From Peptostreptococcus canis (lineage in GTDB: Bacteria > Bacillota > Clostridia > Peptostreptococcales > Peptostreptococcaceae), in NCBI RefSeq assembly GCF_014229965.1, contig NZ_JABGBW010000001.1, positions 1 to 64,000 on the forward strand: a DNA stretch of 64,000 nucleotides. Direction: 5' to 3'. How positions within the stretch are numbered: position 1 is the stretch's first letter; every line of letters starts with the position of its first letter. The translations under genes and the position numbers were made by a program. Positions 55,341-63,636 of this stretch are shown here, one piece after another. The notes under the pieces were generated by a model. It saw only the letters and a program-made list of their open reading frames with translations. It made no database searches and had not been told where the DNA came from.

Positions 55341-56038
55341 TGAATATTTTAAGTTTTGATACATCTTCAAAGGCTGCAAGTGTATCGCTTATAATGGATA
55401 ATGTACTTATAGGAGAAATAGTAATAAACGATAAGAGAACCCACTCGCAAAAGCTAATGCCAATGCTAGAAAATTTATTTTCGTTAGCTAATATAAAGGT
55501 AGAGGATATAGATTTATTGGGTGTGTGTATAGGTCCAGGATCTTTTACAGGTCTTAGAATTGCGATGGCAACTGTAAAAGCTATGGCTCATGTAAGAAGT
55601 TTACCAATAGTAGCAGTAGATTCTTTAGAAGGACTTGCAAATAATGTATCTAATTCCGGTGCTGATGTGGTGCCGATTTTGGATGCACAGGGAACTAATG
55701 TCTACACTTCATGGTACAGTAATAATAAGCGAATAAAGGATATTGAAGTTTTGGATATTGATGAACTTATAGATGCTATTAAGGCTCATTCCAAAAATGT
55801 GATAGTGTTAGGAGAGGCTGTAGAAAAATATAAAGAAAAACTAATAATGGTGAAAAATATTGAATTTGTAACATCGGAAAAAAATATCTTAAAAGCATCT
55901 AGCATAGGAACAATAGCTATAAAAAAATATAATGCTGGAATGGATATTTATAATTGCTATGATATTCTTCCGATGTATATTAGAAAATCTCAAGCAGAGA
56001 TTCAATATGAGGAAAGACATAATGAAAATAACATATAG
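55340..56038 (+). CDS. tsaB: tRNA t6A biosynthesis protein TsaB
   Basis: A 232-residue ASKHA-fold protein: ILSFDTSSKAASVSL at the N-terminus, CIGPGSFTGLRIAMATVKAMA near residues ~70-90. It dimerises with TsaD. GTG start overlaps the tsaE stop (TAGTG). Its last codons overlap rimI. Confidence 0.94.
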   Translation: MNILSFDTSSKAASVSLIMDNVLIGEIVINDKRTHSQKLMPMLENLFSLANIKVEDIDLLGVCIGPGSFTGLRIAMATVKAMAHVRSLPIVAVDSLEGLANNVSNSGADVVPILDAQGTNVYTSWYSNNKRIKDIEVLDIDELIDAIKAHSKNVIVLGEAVEKYKEKLIMVKNIEFVTSEKNILKASSIGTIAIKKYNAGMDIYNCYDILPMYIRKSQAEIQYEERHNENNI

Positions 56039-56477
56039 AAGAATGAAATTAGATGATATAGCGAATGTTTATAAAGTTGAACTTTCTTGCTTTTCGGAAC
56101 CATGGTCAATGGCAGCACTAAAAGACGAAATAAAAAATCAACTATCCAGGTATATAGTGGCTGAGGATGAAAATGAAAATATACATGGATATATAGGAGC
56201 GTGGTTTATTATAGATGAAGCTCATATTACTAATGTTGCAGTGCATAAGAATTCCAGGGGAAAAGGTATAGGGAATGGACTGATAGAAGAGCTTATAAAA
56301 GAATGTGAAGAAAATAGAATTCATGCGATAACTCTTGAAGTAAGACAAAGTAATATGGTTGCACAAAATTTATATAGAAAATACGGTTTTTTACCCGGTG
56401 GTATTAGAAAAGAGTATTATAGTGATAATAAAGAGGACGCAGTAATAATGTGGAAACAGCTAAAGGAGGCATTATAA
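56022..56477 (+). CDS. rimI: Ribosomal protein alanine N-acetyltransferase RimI
   Basis: A 151-residue GNAT acetyltransferase; acetyl-CoA loop [15 protein letters not shown] (~residues 77-91), and [19 protein letters not shown] is the conserved RimI segment. Start at ATG 56022 because GAGGAAAG lies just upstream and the product begins at the family's N-terminus; it overlaps tsaB by 17 bases. Member of the common tsaE-tsaB-rimI-tsaD operon. Confidence 0.93.
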   Translation: MKITYRRMKLDDIANVYKVELSCFSEPWSMAALKDEIKNQLSRYIVAEDENENIHGYIGAWFIIDEAHITNVAVHKNSRGKGIGNGLIEELIKECEENRIHAITLEVRQSNMVAQNLYRKYGFLPGGIRKEYYSDNKEDAVIMWKQLKEAL

Positions 56478-56479
56478 AG

Positions 56480-57505
56480 ATGAATACTAAAGATATTATT
56501 ACACTTGCCATAGAGAGTAGCTGTGATGAAACAGCCTGCTCAATTTTAAAAAATGGAAGAGAAGTACTTTCAAATATTATTTCAACACAAATTGATATAC
56601 ATAAAAAATTTGGAGGTGTTGTGCCGGAAGTCGCATCCAGAAAACATATAGAAAATATAGATATAGTGGTGCAGCAGGCTTTAGAAGAAGCAAATGTTGA
56701 TTTTGGTGATATAACACATGTGGCTGTAACTTATGGGCCAGGTCTTGTGGGAGCGTTGCTGGTTGGATTGTCATATGCAAAAATGTTAGCATTTACGTTG
56801 GGAATACCATTAGTGGGAGTGAACCATATAGAAGGTCATTTAAGTGCAAATTATATAGAACATAAGGAACTCAAACCGCCATTTATAACACTAATTGTTT
56901 CCGGTGGTCATACACATCTTGTAGAGGTAAAAGATTATGGAAAATACGAAATAATAGGTAAAACTAAGGATGATGCTTCAGGAGAAGCGTTTGATAAAAT
57001 TGCAAGGGCTATGAATTTAGGTTATCCGGGTGGCCCCATAGTGGATAAATTAGCTGAAAATGGAAATCCAAATGCCGTGAATTTTCCTAGGGCATGTATT
57101 CATGAGGAAGGATATGATTTTAGTTTTAGCGGATTAAAGTCTTCTGTACTTAACTACCTAAACTCAATGAAGATGAAAAATATTGAAATTATCCCGGAAG
57201 ATGTGTGTGCTTCTTTTCAAGCGGCTGTTATAGATGTATTAGTTTATAAAACGATAAAGGCTTGCAAGGATAAAAAATATAATACCGTAACACTATCCGG
57301 GGGTGTAGCATCAAATTCTGCATTAAGGAAAAAAATGGAAGAAGAATGCTACAAGAGTGGATTAAACTTAAAATATCCCCCTCTCGTATTATGTACTGAT
57401 AATGCTGCTATGATTGGGTGTGCGGGATATTATAGATATAAAAATGAAAGAAGAGATGGAATGGATTTAAATGCCGTTCCTAATCTGAAAATTAATCAAG
57501 GATAG
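56480..57505 (+). CDS. tsaD: tRNA N6-adenosine threonylcarbamoyltransferase TsaD
   Basis: A 341-residue ASKHA-fold catalytic subunit of t6A synthesis. [14 protein letters not shown] at the N-terminus, HIEGHLSAN with the metal-binding His pair, [19 protein letters not shown] and the final [14 protein letters not shown] are all present. Start ATG 56480 after AAGGAGG; the ATG at 56450 would lie inside rimI without a site. Confidence 0.96.
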   Translation: MNTKDIITLAIESSCDETACSILKNGREVLSNIISTQIDIHKKFGGVVPEVASRKHIENIDIVVQQALEEANVDFGDITHVAVTYGPGLVGALLVGLSYAKMLAFTLGIPLVGVNHIEGHLSANYIEHKELKPPFITLIVSGGHTHLVEVKDYGKYEIIGKTKDDASGEAFDKIARAMNLGYPGGPIVDKLAENGNPNAVNFPRACIHEEGYDFSFSGLKSSVLNYLNSMKMKNIEIIPEDVCASFQAAVIDVLVYKTIKACKDKKYNTVTLSGGVASNSALRKKMEEECYKSGLNLKYPPLVLCTDNAAMIGCAGYYRYKNERRDGMDLNAVPNLKINQG

Positions 57506-57530
57506 TATTGCCTTTTATTGCGCACTATCC
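57500..57530 (+). repeat. Small hairpin between tsaD and the ABC-F gene
   Basis: GGATAGT/ACTATCC arms with a 17-base loop, overlapping the tsaD stop. No T run; may space translation. Confidence 0.5.
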
Positions 57531-57548
57531 AGTTTGGAGGTAGAAAAT

Positions 57549-59480
57549 ATGATAGTATTGTCTTGCAACAATGTAAAAAAAAGCTTTGGTGTGGAGACTG
57601 TTCTTGAAGATATATCATTTTCAGTAAACGAAGGTGATAAAATAGGTATAGTGGGAATAAATGGCACTGGAAAAACTACTTTATTTAAGATAATTACAGG
57701 TATATATGAATATGATAGTGGTGATATATATACTTCAAAAAATTGTAAAATAGGTTATTTGGAGCAAAATACCAATTTCTACTCTGAAAATACTATATTA
57801 GATGAGGTTATGGAAGTATTTTCAGATTTAATTGAAGCAGAAGATGAGTTAAGAGAATTAGAGAATCGAATTTCTGAATTATCTTCTAATGAAAATTCAT
57901 CAACTAAAGAATTAAAAACATTAATGGATAATTATGGAAAAAAATATGAAGAGTTTGAAGCCAGAAATGGATATGGATATAAAAGTGAAGTTTTAGGTAT
58001 ACTTAGAGGATTGGGCTTCAAAGATGAAGAATTTGGAAAGAAAATTAATGTACTATCAGGCGGAGAAAAAACTAGAGTGTTGCTAGGTAAATTGCTTCTT
58101 ATAAAACCATCTTTATTAATGCTGGATGAACCGACAAATCATTTGGATTCGGATTCTGTGGAGTGGCTTGAAGGTTTTTTAAGAGGTTATAATGGAACTA
58201 TAATGACAATTTCCCATGATAGATATTTTTTAGACCAATCTGTGAATAGAATTTTTGAAATTCATAACAAAAAACTGACTGCATATAATGGAAATTATAC
58301 AGAGTACCAGAAAGAATCTAAGCTTCAGAAAGAAATCGCATTAAAAAACTATGAAAATCAGCAAAAAGATATAAAAAAGCAGGAAGAGTCAATTGAAAGA
58401 TTAAAAGCTTATGGGAGAGAAAAACATCTTAAGAGGGCAAGAAGCAAAGAAAAGATGCTTGATAAGATAAAAAAGCTAGATAAACCGGAATCCGAGAGGA
58501 AAAAGGCAAAATTTAGATTTAATTTGGAGCATCAAAGTGGTAAAGATGTTTTACAGGTGGAAAATCTTGAGAAAAAATTTGATGATAAAATTCTCTTTAA
58601 AGGAGTTAATTTTAACATATACAGAGGCGAAAAAGTCGCTTTGATAGGGCCAAACGGTATGGGAAAATCGACTATTTTTAAGATTTTAGTAGGTGATGAT
58701 GAAAAATACTATGGAAATTTTAGGGTAGGACAGAATGTTGAGATGGCCTATTTTCATCAGGAACAAAAAACATTGGATCTAAATCAAACTGTAATAGATG
58801 AGATTTGGAACTCTAAACCCAAGCTAAATCAAACCGAGGTTAGGAATTTATTAGGTGCTTTTTTATTTGAAGATGAAGATGTATTTAAGGAAATAAAATC
58901 TCTAAGTGGTGGTGAAAGAGCGAGGGTAGCGATATTAAAACTTATTTTATCTAAATCTAATCTGCTACTATTGGATGAACCAACAAATCATTTAGATATA
59001 GACTCTAAAGAAGTATTGGAGGATGCCTTAATAGATTACGAAGGAACAGTATTTACAATATCACATGATAGGTATTTTATTAACAAAGTAATTGATAAAA
59101 TATTAGTATTATCAGAGAGTGGTGTGATTGAATATTTGGGTAACTACGATTATTATCAAGAAAAGAAAAATCAACAGCTGGAAATGAATTTACTAGCAAA
59201 AGTATCTTTTAATAAGGATAAAACCAAAACACAATTAAAAGAGGAAAAGAAACGTGAAAAAGAGCAAAAACAAAGAGAAAATGAAGTTAAAAAGAGTATT
59301 AAGGATTTAGAAAACGAAATAACAATCTTGGAAAAACAAATTCAGGGGCTTGAATTAATGCTCTGTCGAGAAGAAATTTATACAAATCCAGATAAATCAA
59401 GGGATATAAATATAGAAAAATCTGAGTATGAAAAAAAATTAAAAAAATTATATGAAAAATGGGAAGAAATATTGGTATAA
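57549..59480 (+). CDS. ABC-F family ATPase
   Basis: A 643-residue soluble protein with two ABC domains and no membrane segment: Walker A GINGTGKTT and GPNGMGKST, signatures LSGGEKTRV and LSGGERARV, Walker B LLMLDEPTNHLD and LLLLDEPTNHLD. The linker between domains and a Lys/Glu-rich coiled-coil C-terminus (~560-640) place it with translation-associated ABC-F factors (Uup/YdiF-like). ATG 57549 after GGAGGTAG; an earlier TTG overlaps that site. Some ABC-F proteins confer antibiotic resistance; nothing here indicates that. Confidence 0.92.
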   Translation: MIVLSCNNVKKSFGVETVLEDISFSVNEGDKIGIVGINGTGKTTLFKIITGIYEYDSGDIYTSKNCKIGYLEQNTNFYSENTILDEVMEVFSDLIEAEDELRELENRISELSSNENSSTKELKTLMDNYGKKYEEFEARNGYGYKSEVLGILRGLGFKDEEFGKKINVLSGGEKTRVLLGKLLLIKPSLLMLDEPTNHLDSDSVEWLEGFLRGYNGTIMTISHDRYFLDQSVNRIFEIHNKKLTAYNGNYTEYQKESKLQKEIALKNYENQQKDIKKQEESIERLKAYGREKHLKRARSKEKMLDKIKKLDKPESERKKAKFRFNLEHQSGKDVLQVENLEKKFDDKILFKGVNFNIYRGEKVALIGPNGMGKSTIFKILVGDDEKYYGNFRVGQNVEMAYFHQEQKTLDLNQTVIDEIWNSKPKLNQTEVRNLLGAFLFEDEDVFKEIKSLSGGERARVAILKLILSKSNLLLLDEPTNHLDIDSKEVLEDALIDYEGTVFTISHDRYFINKVIDKILVLSESGVIEYLGNYDYYQEKKNQQLEMNLLAKVSFNKDKTKTQLKEEKKREKEQKQRENEVKKSIKDLENEITILEKQIQGLELMLCREEIYTNPDKSRDINIEKSEYEKKLKKLYEKWEEILV

Positions 59481-59629
59481 AAATGTTTTAAATTTATCGA
59501 AAATATTGTATAATTATTCTATAATAATTCAGCCAATGGGCGAATGATTAATATATCAAAGACTATTTAGATATAGGTATAAAATAAATTATAAGCTACA
59601 AAAAAATATTAACAGGGGGTTTTTTAGAC

Positions 59630-60265
59630 ATGGGAAATAAAAATATTTCTATGGCGGTTATCAGAAGATTACCGAAATATTATAGATATTTAGCAGATTT
59701 GCTGTCAAAAGATATTCAAAGAATATCGTCAAAAGAGTTAAGTGATATCATTGGCTTTACTGCATCACAAATAAGACAGGATTTAAATAATTTTGGTGGT
59801 TTTGGTCAGCAGGGGTATGGATATAATGTGGAAGCTCTTCATAGGGAAATTGGAAAAATTCTAGGGCTTGATAAAAAGTATAATGCGATTTTAGTAGGTG
59901 CAGGTAATCTTGGTCAGGCATTGACAAACTATTCGGGATTTAAAAATGCAGGATTTGATATCAAGGCTGTTTTTGATGCAAATCCCAAAATAATAGGATT
60001 AAAACTTAGAGATTATGAAATAATGGATTCTGATAAATTAGAGGAATATATAGTAGAACATAACGTTGATATAGCAATACTTTGTATACCTAAAAATGGC
60101 GCTCAAGATGTGGCAGATAAAATTGTCAATGCAGGCGTAAAGGGGATTTGGAATTTTGCACCGATTGATTTAGAAGTTCCCAATCATGTAATTGTGGAAA
60201 GTGTAAATTTAACTGAAAGTTTATTCACATTATCTTACCTTATGAAAGAAGATAATGAAATATAA
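59630..60265 (+). CDS. rex: Redox-sensing transcriptional repressor Rex
   Basis: A 211-residue NADH-sensing repressor. N-terminal winged helix (~1-75: VIRRLPKYYRYL, FTASQIRQDLNNFGGFGQQGYGY in parts) and Rossmann domain with GAGNLGQAL (~residues 86-94). In Firmicutes it controls fermentation genes through TTGTTAA-N4-TTAACAA sites; I found no perfect site in this window. AGGGGG before the ATG. Confidence 0.95.
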   Translation: MGNKNISMAVIRRLPKYYRYLADLLSKDIQRISSKELSDIIGFTASQIRQDLNNFGGFGQQGYGYNVEALHREIGKILGLDKKYNAILVGAGNLGQALTNYSGFKNAGFDIKAVFDANPKIIGLKLRDYEIMDSDKLEEYIVEHNVDIAILCIPKNGAQDVADKIVNAGVKGIWNFAPIDLEVPNHVIVESVNLTESLFTLSYLMKEDNEI

Positions 60266-60289
60266 ATATGTTTAATATATAAGTAAAAA

Positions 60290-60399
60290 TTTTAAGTTAG
60301 CTATAAGCCCTTCATAAGGAAGAGGTCCCATGGCTTTGTATATCAAATAAAATATTATTGTGCTTGAAGCGATATAGTCCTATAATTATATCGCTTTTT
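60290..60399 (+). ncRNA. Unassigned structured RNA ending in a terminator
   Basis: Downstream of rex. AAGCC (60305-60309) pairs with GGCTT (60332-60336) around the hairpin CTTC-ATAAG-GAAG. A perfect 10-bp terminator AAGCGATATA/TATATCGCTT with TTTTT closes at 60399. It may be the rex 3' untranslated end or a separate small RNA. I do not recognise a known class. Confidence 0.45.
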
Positions 60400-60403
60400 G
60401 TTA

Positions 60404-60560
60404 TGAGAGCATGTTATCTTCGCATAGGGAGGCATAGTTACCGATGGACCTATATAGGATTTGCAAGATTAACATCGTTATAGTATATGGATTTTTTCAA
60501 GCGTGGCAACACATTGGTTGCCAAATTTACCACAGCTCGACTTTGCTATTTTATATTTCT
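60404..60560 (+). ncRNA. Unassigned structured RNA candidate
   Basis: GC content rises above the surrounding sequence. ATGTTATCTTCGCA (60411-60424) pairs with TGCAAGATTAACAT (60462-60475), with two small bulges, and ATAGG/CCTAT continues inside, giving a rod with an internal loop. A second hairpin TGGCAAC/GTTGCCA lies at 60504-60523. No ORF. It is followed by ~240 AT-rich bases before the ferredoxin gene. Confidence 0.4.
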
Positions 60561-60738
60561 ATATGTATAATTAATTAAAATCACGGAATTAATCAATACA
60601 AAAACACAACAAAAAAGGAAATTCATTATCAATTACAATTAGAGAGAGGGAAATATATTAAAAAAAGAAACCAACAATATTGTACTTTCAATGTGAATAT
60701 AACAATATAAAAAAATACAAAAAATATTTAAAAATCAA

Positions 60739-60767
60739 TTGCAAATATCCTTTGCATTTGCTATAAT
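60739..60767 (+). promoter_or_regulatory. Ferredoxin gene promoter
   Basis: TTGCAA (60739-60744), 17-base spacer, TATAAT (60762-60767), ~40 bases before the start. Confidence 0.75.
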
Positions 60768-60808
60768 AAGAATATCGATAGAATATAATTAATAAGGAGG
60801 TACAAAAA

Positions 60809-60979
60809 ATGGCTTATGTAATTAAGGATACTTGTATTAGTTGTGGTGCTTGTGCTGGTGAATGTCCAGTATCTTGTATATCTGAAGGAGATGGAATCTA
60901 CGTTATAGATGCAGCAGCTTGTATAGATTGTGGTTCTTGTGCTGGTGTATGTCCAGTAGATGCTCCTCAGCCAGAATAA
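60809..60979 (+). CDS. Clostridial 2[4Fe-4S] ferredoxin
   Basis: A 56-residue ferredoxin starting MAYVIKDTCISCGACAGECP with the second motif CIDCGSCAGVCP; eight cluster Cys are present and the length is standard. It is the likely electron partner of the 2-oxoacid oxidoreductase and of a bifurcating Etf. Strong AAGGAGGT site and its own promoter and terminator. Confidence 0.96.
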   Translation: MAYVIKDTCISCGACAGECPVSCISEGDGIYVIDAAACIDCGSCAGVCPVDAPQPE

Positions 60980-61030
60980 TAGCTGACAGATTTTAATATT
61001 TAGTATAATTAAAATATACTAAAATTTATA

Positions 61031-61070
61031 AAAGACAGATTTGTATTAATGTACATGATCTGCCTTTTTA
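61031..61070 (+). terminator. Terminator after the ferredoxin gene
   Basis: AAAGACAGAT/ATCTGCCTTT stem with one mismatch, inner TGTA/TACA pairing, TTTTTAATTTTTT tail. Confidence 0.75.
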
Positions 61071-61288
61071 ATTTTTTGGATTGCATTACAAGTGTATTTT
61101 AATATAAATTAACTAATGTTATATGTATTATAAAATAGATTAAATATATTTTTTATATGAACAGATATAAAATTCTATAAGTTATTAATATAGTTGAAAA
61201 CTTGAAATATTCGGACGATTTTGAAAATATTATAATTAAAAAATAAATTGTTAAAAAATAAACTATGGTACACTATTATTTGTAAATA

Positions 61289-61297
61289 TGTTATAAT
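61289..61297 (+). promoter_or_regulatory. gdh promoter, extended -10
   Basis: TGTTATAAT at 61289-61297 with no clear -35. Initiation near 61304 would place the leader stem at the very 5' end of the transcript. Confidence 0.6.
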
Positions 61298-61304
61298 TTT
61301 AGTG

Positions 61305-61394
61305 TAGTTAGGAAAATGTTTCGCAAGTACTATGAGAAATTCAGTTTTACTGGAGTAAAAAATTTTGATGTTTAGTAAAACATTTTCCCAACAT
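61305..61394 (+). ncRNA. Structured 5' leader of gdh
   Basis: TTAGGAAAATGTTT (61308-61321) pairs with AAACATTTTCCCAA (61379-61392), one mismatch, enclosing a small TTTTACTGGAGTAAAA hairpin. Not a glutamine riboswitch or other class I know. No T run follows, so control of translation or stability would be more likely than termination. Confidence 0.5.
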
Positions 61395-61434
61395 AAAAAT
61401 TTTTAGATGATCTTAATTTTAAGGAGGCTTACAA

Positions 61435-62688
61435 ATGGCAAATGTATTTGAAATGGCACAAGCTCAGGTTAAGAATGCTTGTGATAAATTAGGGATGGAA
61501 CCACAGGTTTATGAGTTATTAAAAGAACCAAGAAGAGTTATCGAAGTTAATATTCCAGTTAAGATGGATGATGGTTCTATAAAAGTTTTCAAGGGATTCA
61601 GATCTCAGCATAATGATGCTGTGGGACCAACAAAAGGTGGTATAAGATTCCATCCAAATGTTTCTTTAGAAGAAGTTAAGGCACTTTCTATATGGATGAC
61701 TTTTAAGTGTTCAGTAACAGGTATTCCTTATGGTGGTGGTAAGGGTGGTATCATAGTTGATCCATCTGAATTATCTCAGGGAGAATTAGAAAGATTATCA
61801 AGAGGATACATAGAAGGTATCTATAAATTAATAGGTGAAAAGGTTGACGTTCCTGCTCCAGACGTAAATACAAACGGACAGATAATGTCTTGGATGGTAG
61901 ATGAATACAATAAGTTAACTGGTGTTTCTGCAATAGGTGTACTTACTGGTAAACCATTAGAATTTGGTGGTTCAAAAGGTAGAAACGAAGCTACTGGTTT
62001 CGGTGTTGCTGTTACAGTAAGAGAAGCTGCTAAAAAACTTGGAATAGAAATGACTAAGGCTAAAATAGCAGTTCAGGGATTCGGAAATGTTGGAGCTTTC
62101 ACAGTTAAAAATATACAAAAATTAGGTGGTAAAGTTACTGCAATAGCAGAATGGTGTAAAGAAGTAGGACCATATGCTATATATAATGAAGATGGTTTAG
62201 ATTTCCAGGCTATGTGGGATTACAGAGCTGAAAAAGGTAATTTAGTTGACTTCCCAGGTTCTAAGAGAATAGATATGGATGAATTCTGGTCAGCTAATGT
62301 TGATATATTAGTTCCAGCTGCTCTTGAAAATTCAATTGATGCTAGAGTTGCAGAAATGATAAAAGCTAAATTAGTTTGCGAGGCTGCTAATGGTCCTACT
62401 ACTCCAGAAGGTGATGAAGTTCTTAACAGAAGAGGAATAGTTCTTACTCCAGATATCTTAACTAATGCAGGTGGTGTTACAGTTTCTTACTTTGAATGGG
62501 TACAGAACTTATATGGATACTACTGGACTGAAAAAGAAGTTGAAGAAAAAGAAGAAATCGCAATGGTTGACGCTTTTGAAGCACTTTGGAAGATCAAAGA
62601 AGAATACAATGTTACAGTAAGAGAATCTGCTTATATGCATTCAGTTAAGAGAGTTGCACAGGCAATGAAACTTAGAGGATGGTATTAA
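61435..62688 (+). CDS. gdh: NAD-specific glutamate dehydrogenase
   Basis: A 417-residue hexameric-type enzyme interconverting glutamate and 2-oxoglutarate; a catabolic role fits an amino-acid fermenter. Glutamate-binding GGGKGGI with catalytic Lys nearby (FKCSVTGIPYGGGKGG in parts), PAPDVNTNGQIMSW, cofactor loop VQGFGNVGAF, and NAGGVTVSYFEWVQN. Start by AAGGAGGC. CAG-rich Gln codons, as in the other highly expressed fermentation genes. Preceded by a structured leader. Confidence 0.96.
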   Translation: MANVFEMAQAQVKNACDKLGMEPQVYELLKEPRRVIEVNIPVKMDDGSIKVFKGFRSQHNDAVGPTKGGIRFHPNVSLEEVKALSIWMTFKCSVTGIPYGGGKGGIIVDPSELSQGELERLSRGYIEGIYKLIGEKVDVPAPDVNTNGQIMSWMVDEYNKLTGVSAIGVLTGKPLEFGGSKGRNEATGFGVAVTVREAAKKLGIEMTKAKIAVQGFGNVGAFTVKNIQKLGGKVTAIAEWCKEVGPYAIYNEDGLDFQAMWDYRAEKGNLVDFPGSKRIDMDEFWSANVDILVPAALENSIDARVAEMIKAKLVCEAANGPTTPEGDEVLNRRGIVLTPDILTNAGGVTVSYFEWVQNLYGYYWTEKEVEEKEEIAMVDAFEALWKIKEEYNVTVRESAYMHSVKRVAQAMKLRGWY

Positions 62689-62756
62689 GATAAAGTATAT
62701 GAAGTTTTAATACTTTTATATACCATAATAGTATGATAATAAAAAGATTTATATAA

Positions 62757-62790
62757 AAAAGAATCGGTGTATTACACCGATTCTTTTTTA
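62757..62790 (+). terminator. Terminator after gdh
   Basis: AAAAGAATCGGTGT-AT-TACACCGATTCTTTTTT: a 13-bp near-perfect stem with a T run. Confidence 0.92.
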
Positions 62791-62862
62791 TAAAATGAGT
62801 ATCAGTTAAGTGATTATTTCAGATGAAATTCAATTGATTTATAGATATTAAAGTCAATGGAA

Positions 62863-62909
62863 AAATTGTTTCACAATTTATTGACAACCATTGTAAATTG
62901 CATTATACT
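62863..62909 (+). promoter_or_regulatory. feo operon promoter with inverted repeat
   Basis: AAATTGT-TTC-ACAATTT (62863-62879) ends directly before TTGACA (62881-62886), followed by 17 bases and TATACT (62904-62909). The repeat is well placed for a metal-responsive regulator, but it does not match the Fur box. Confidence 0.7.
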
Positions 62910-62953
62910 TTAAATGTACATAGAGTATTTATCTTATAAAGGAGGGCGATTCA

Positions 62954-63172
62954 ATGAATCTATCCATTGCACCAATAGGTGTTCCGATGAAGATAGTAAA
63001 AATAAAAATCAAGGGCGAACAACAGAAACAACTTGCAAACATGGGATTTATTGAAACGGCAAATATAACGGTAGTTTCTGAAACTGTAGGTAATCTGATT
63101 GTGAATATAAAGGACAGTAGAGTTGGACTTGGCAAGGATTTAGCTCAAAAAATAATTGTTACTCCTGCTTAG
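62954..63172 (+). CDS. feoA: FeoA-family protein (first copy)
   Basis: A 72-residue SH3-like protein: LSIAPIGVPMKIVKIKI, then a NMGF turn and IVNIKDSRVGLGKDLAQKIIV, the FeoA pattern. FeoA is thought to support the FeoB ferrous-iron transporter. AAAGGAGGG site. Two feoA copies precede feoB, common in clostridia. Confidence 0.9.
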   Translation: MNLSIAPIGVPMKIVKIKIKGEQQKQLANMGFIETANITVVSETVGNLIVNIKDSRVGLGKDLAQKIIVTPA

Positions 63173-63261
63173 ATAAATATCAGGGGTAATGTTTTTTGTG
63201 TTTAGTTGATGAAAAAAACTATCATTATTATTTAGAAAATGAGAAGATTGGAGGAAAATTT

Positions 63262-63495
63262 ATGATTACACTAAAAGATGCTCAGATTGATTGCTATTAT
63301 ATAGTAAAAAAAATCAAGGGTGAAGGTCCGTTAAAAAGAAGAATAATGGACATGGGGATTACAAAGAATGCAGAAATTTTTGTAAGAAAAGTAGCTCCAT
63401 TAGGAGATCCTGTACAGATAACTGTGAGAGGATATGAATTAAGTCTTAGAAAAAATGATGCTTCATGTGTAGAAGTAGAGTTATTGGAGAAGTAA
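63262..63495 (+). CDS. feoA: FeoA-family protein (second copy)
   Basis: A 77-residue FeoA: ITLKDAQIDCYYIVKKIKGEGPLKRRIMDMGI is the standard N-terminal half (in parts LKRRIMDMGI), followed by KVAPLGDPVQITVRGYELSLRKNDA. It is closer to the canonical FeoA than the first copy. Start at ATG 63262 after TTGGAGG; an upstream in-frame ATG at 63196 has no site. Confidence 0.92.
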   Translation: MITLKDAQIDCYYIVKKIKGEGPLKRRIMDMGITKNAEIFVRKVAPLGDPVQITVRGYELSLRKNDASCVEVELLEK

Positions 63496-63636
63496 TGCTT
63501 ATTGATTAGGTATTTGTTTTAGAGTAAGTACTTGTAAAACGTTTTATTAATTGAAGGAATAATAACATTAAAAAGGAATAATAACATTAAATTTTTAGTT
63601 TATTTAATTTAGGCTTATTTGTAGAAAGGGGAAGTT

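Noticed and set aside
60500-60530. GTGGCAAC segment as a T-box antiterminator
   Set aside because: No T-run terminator follows, stem I elements are missing, and the downstream gene is a ferredoxin.
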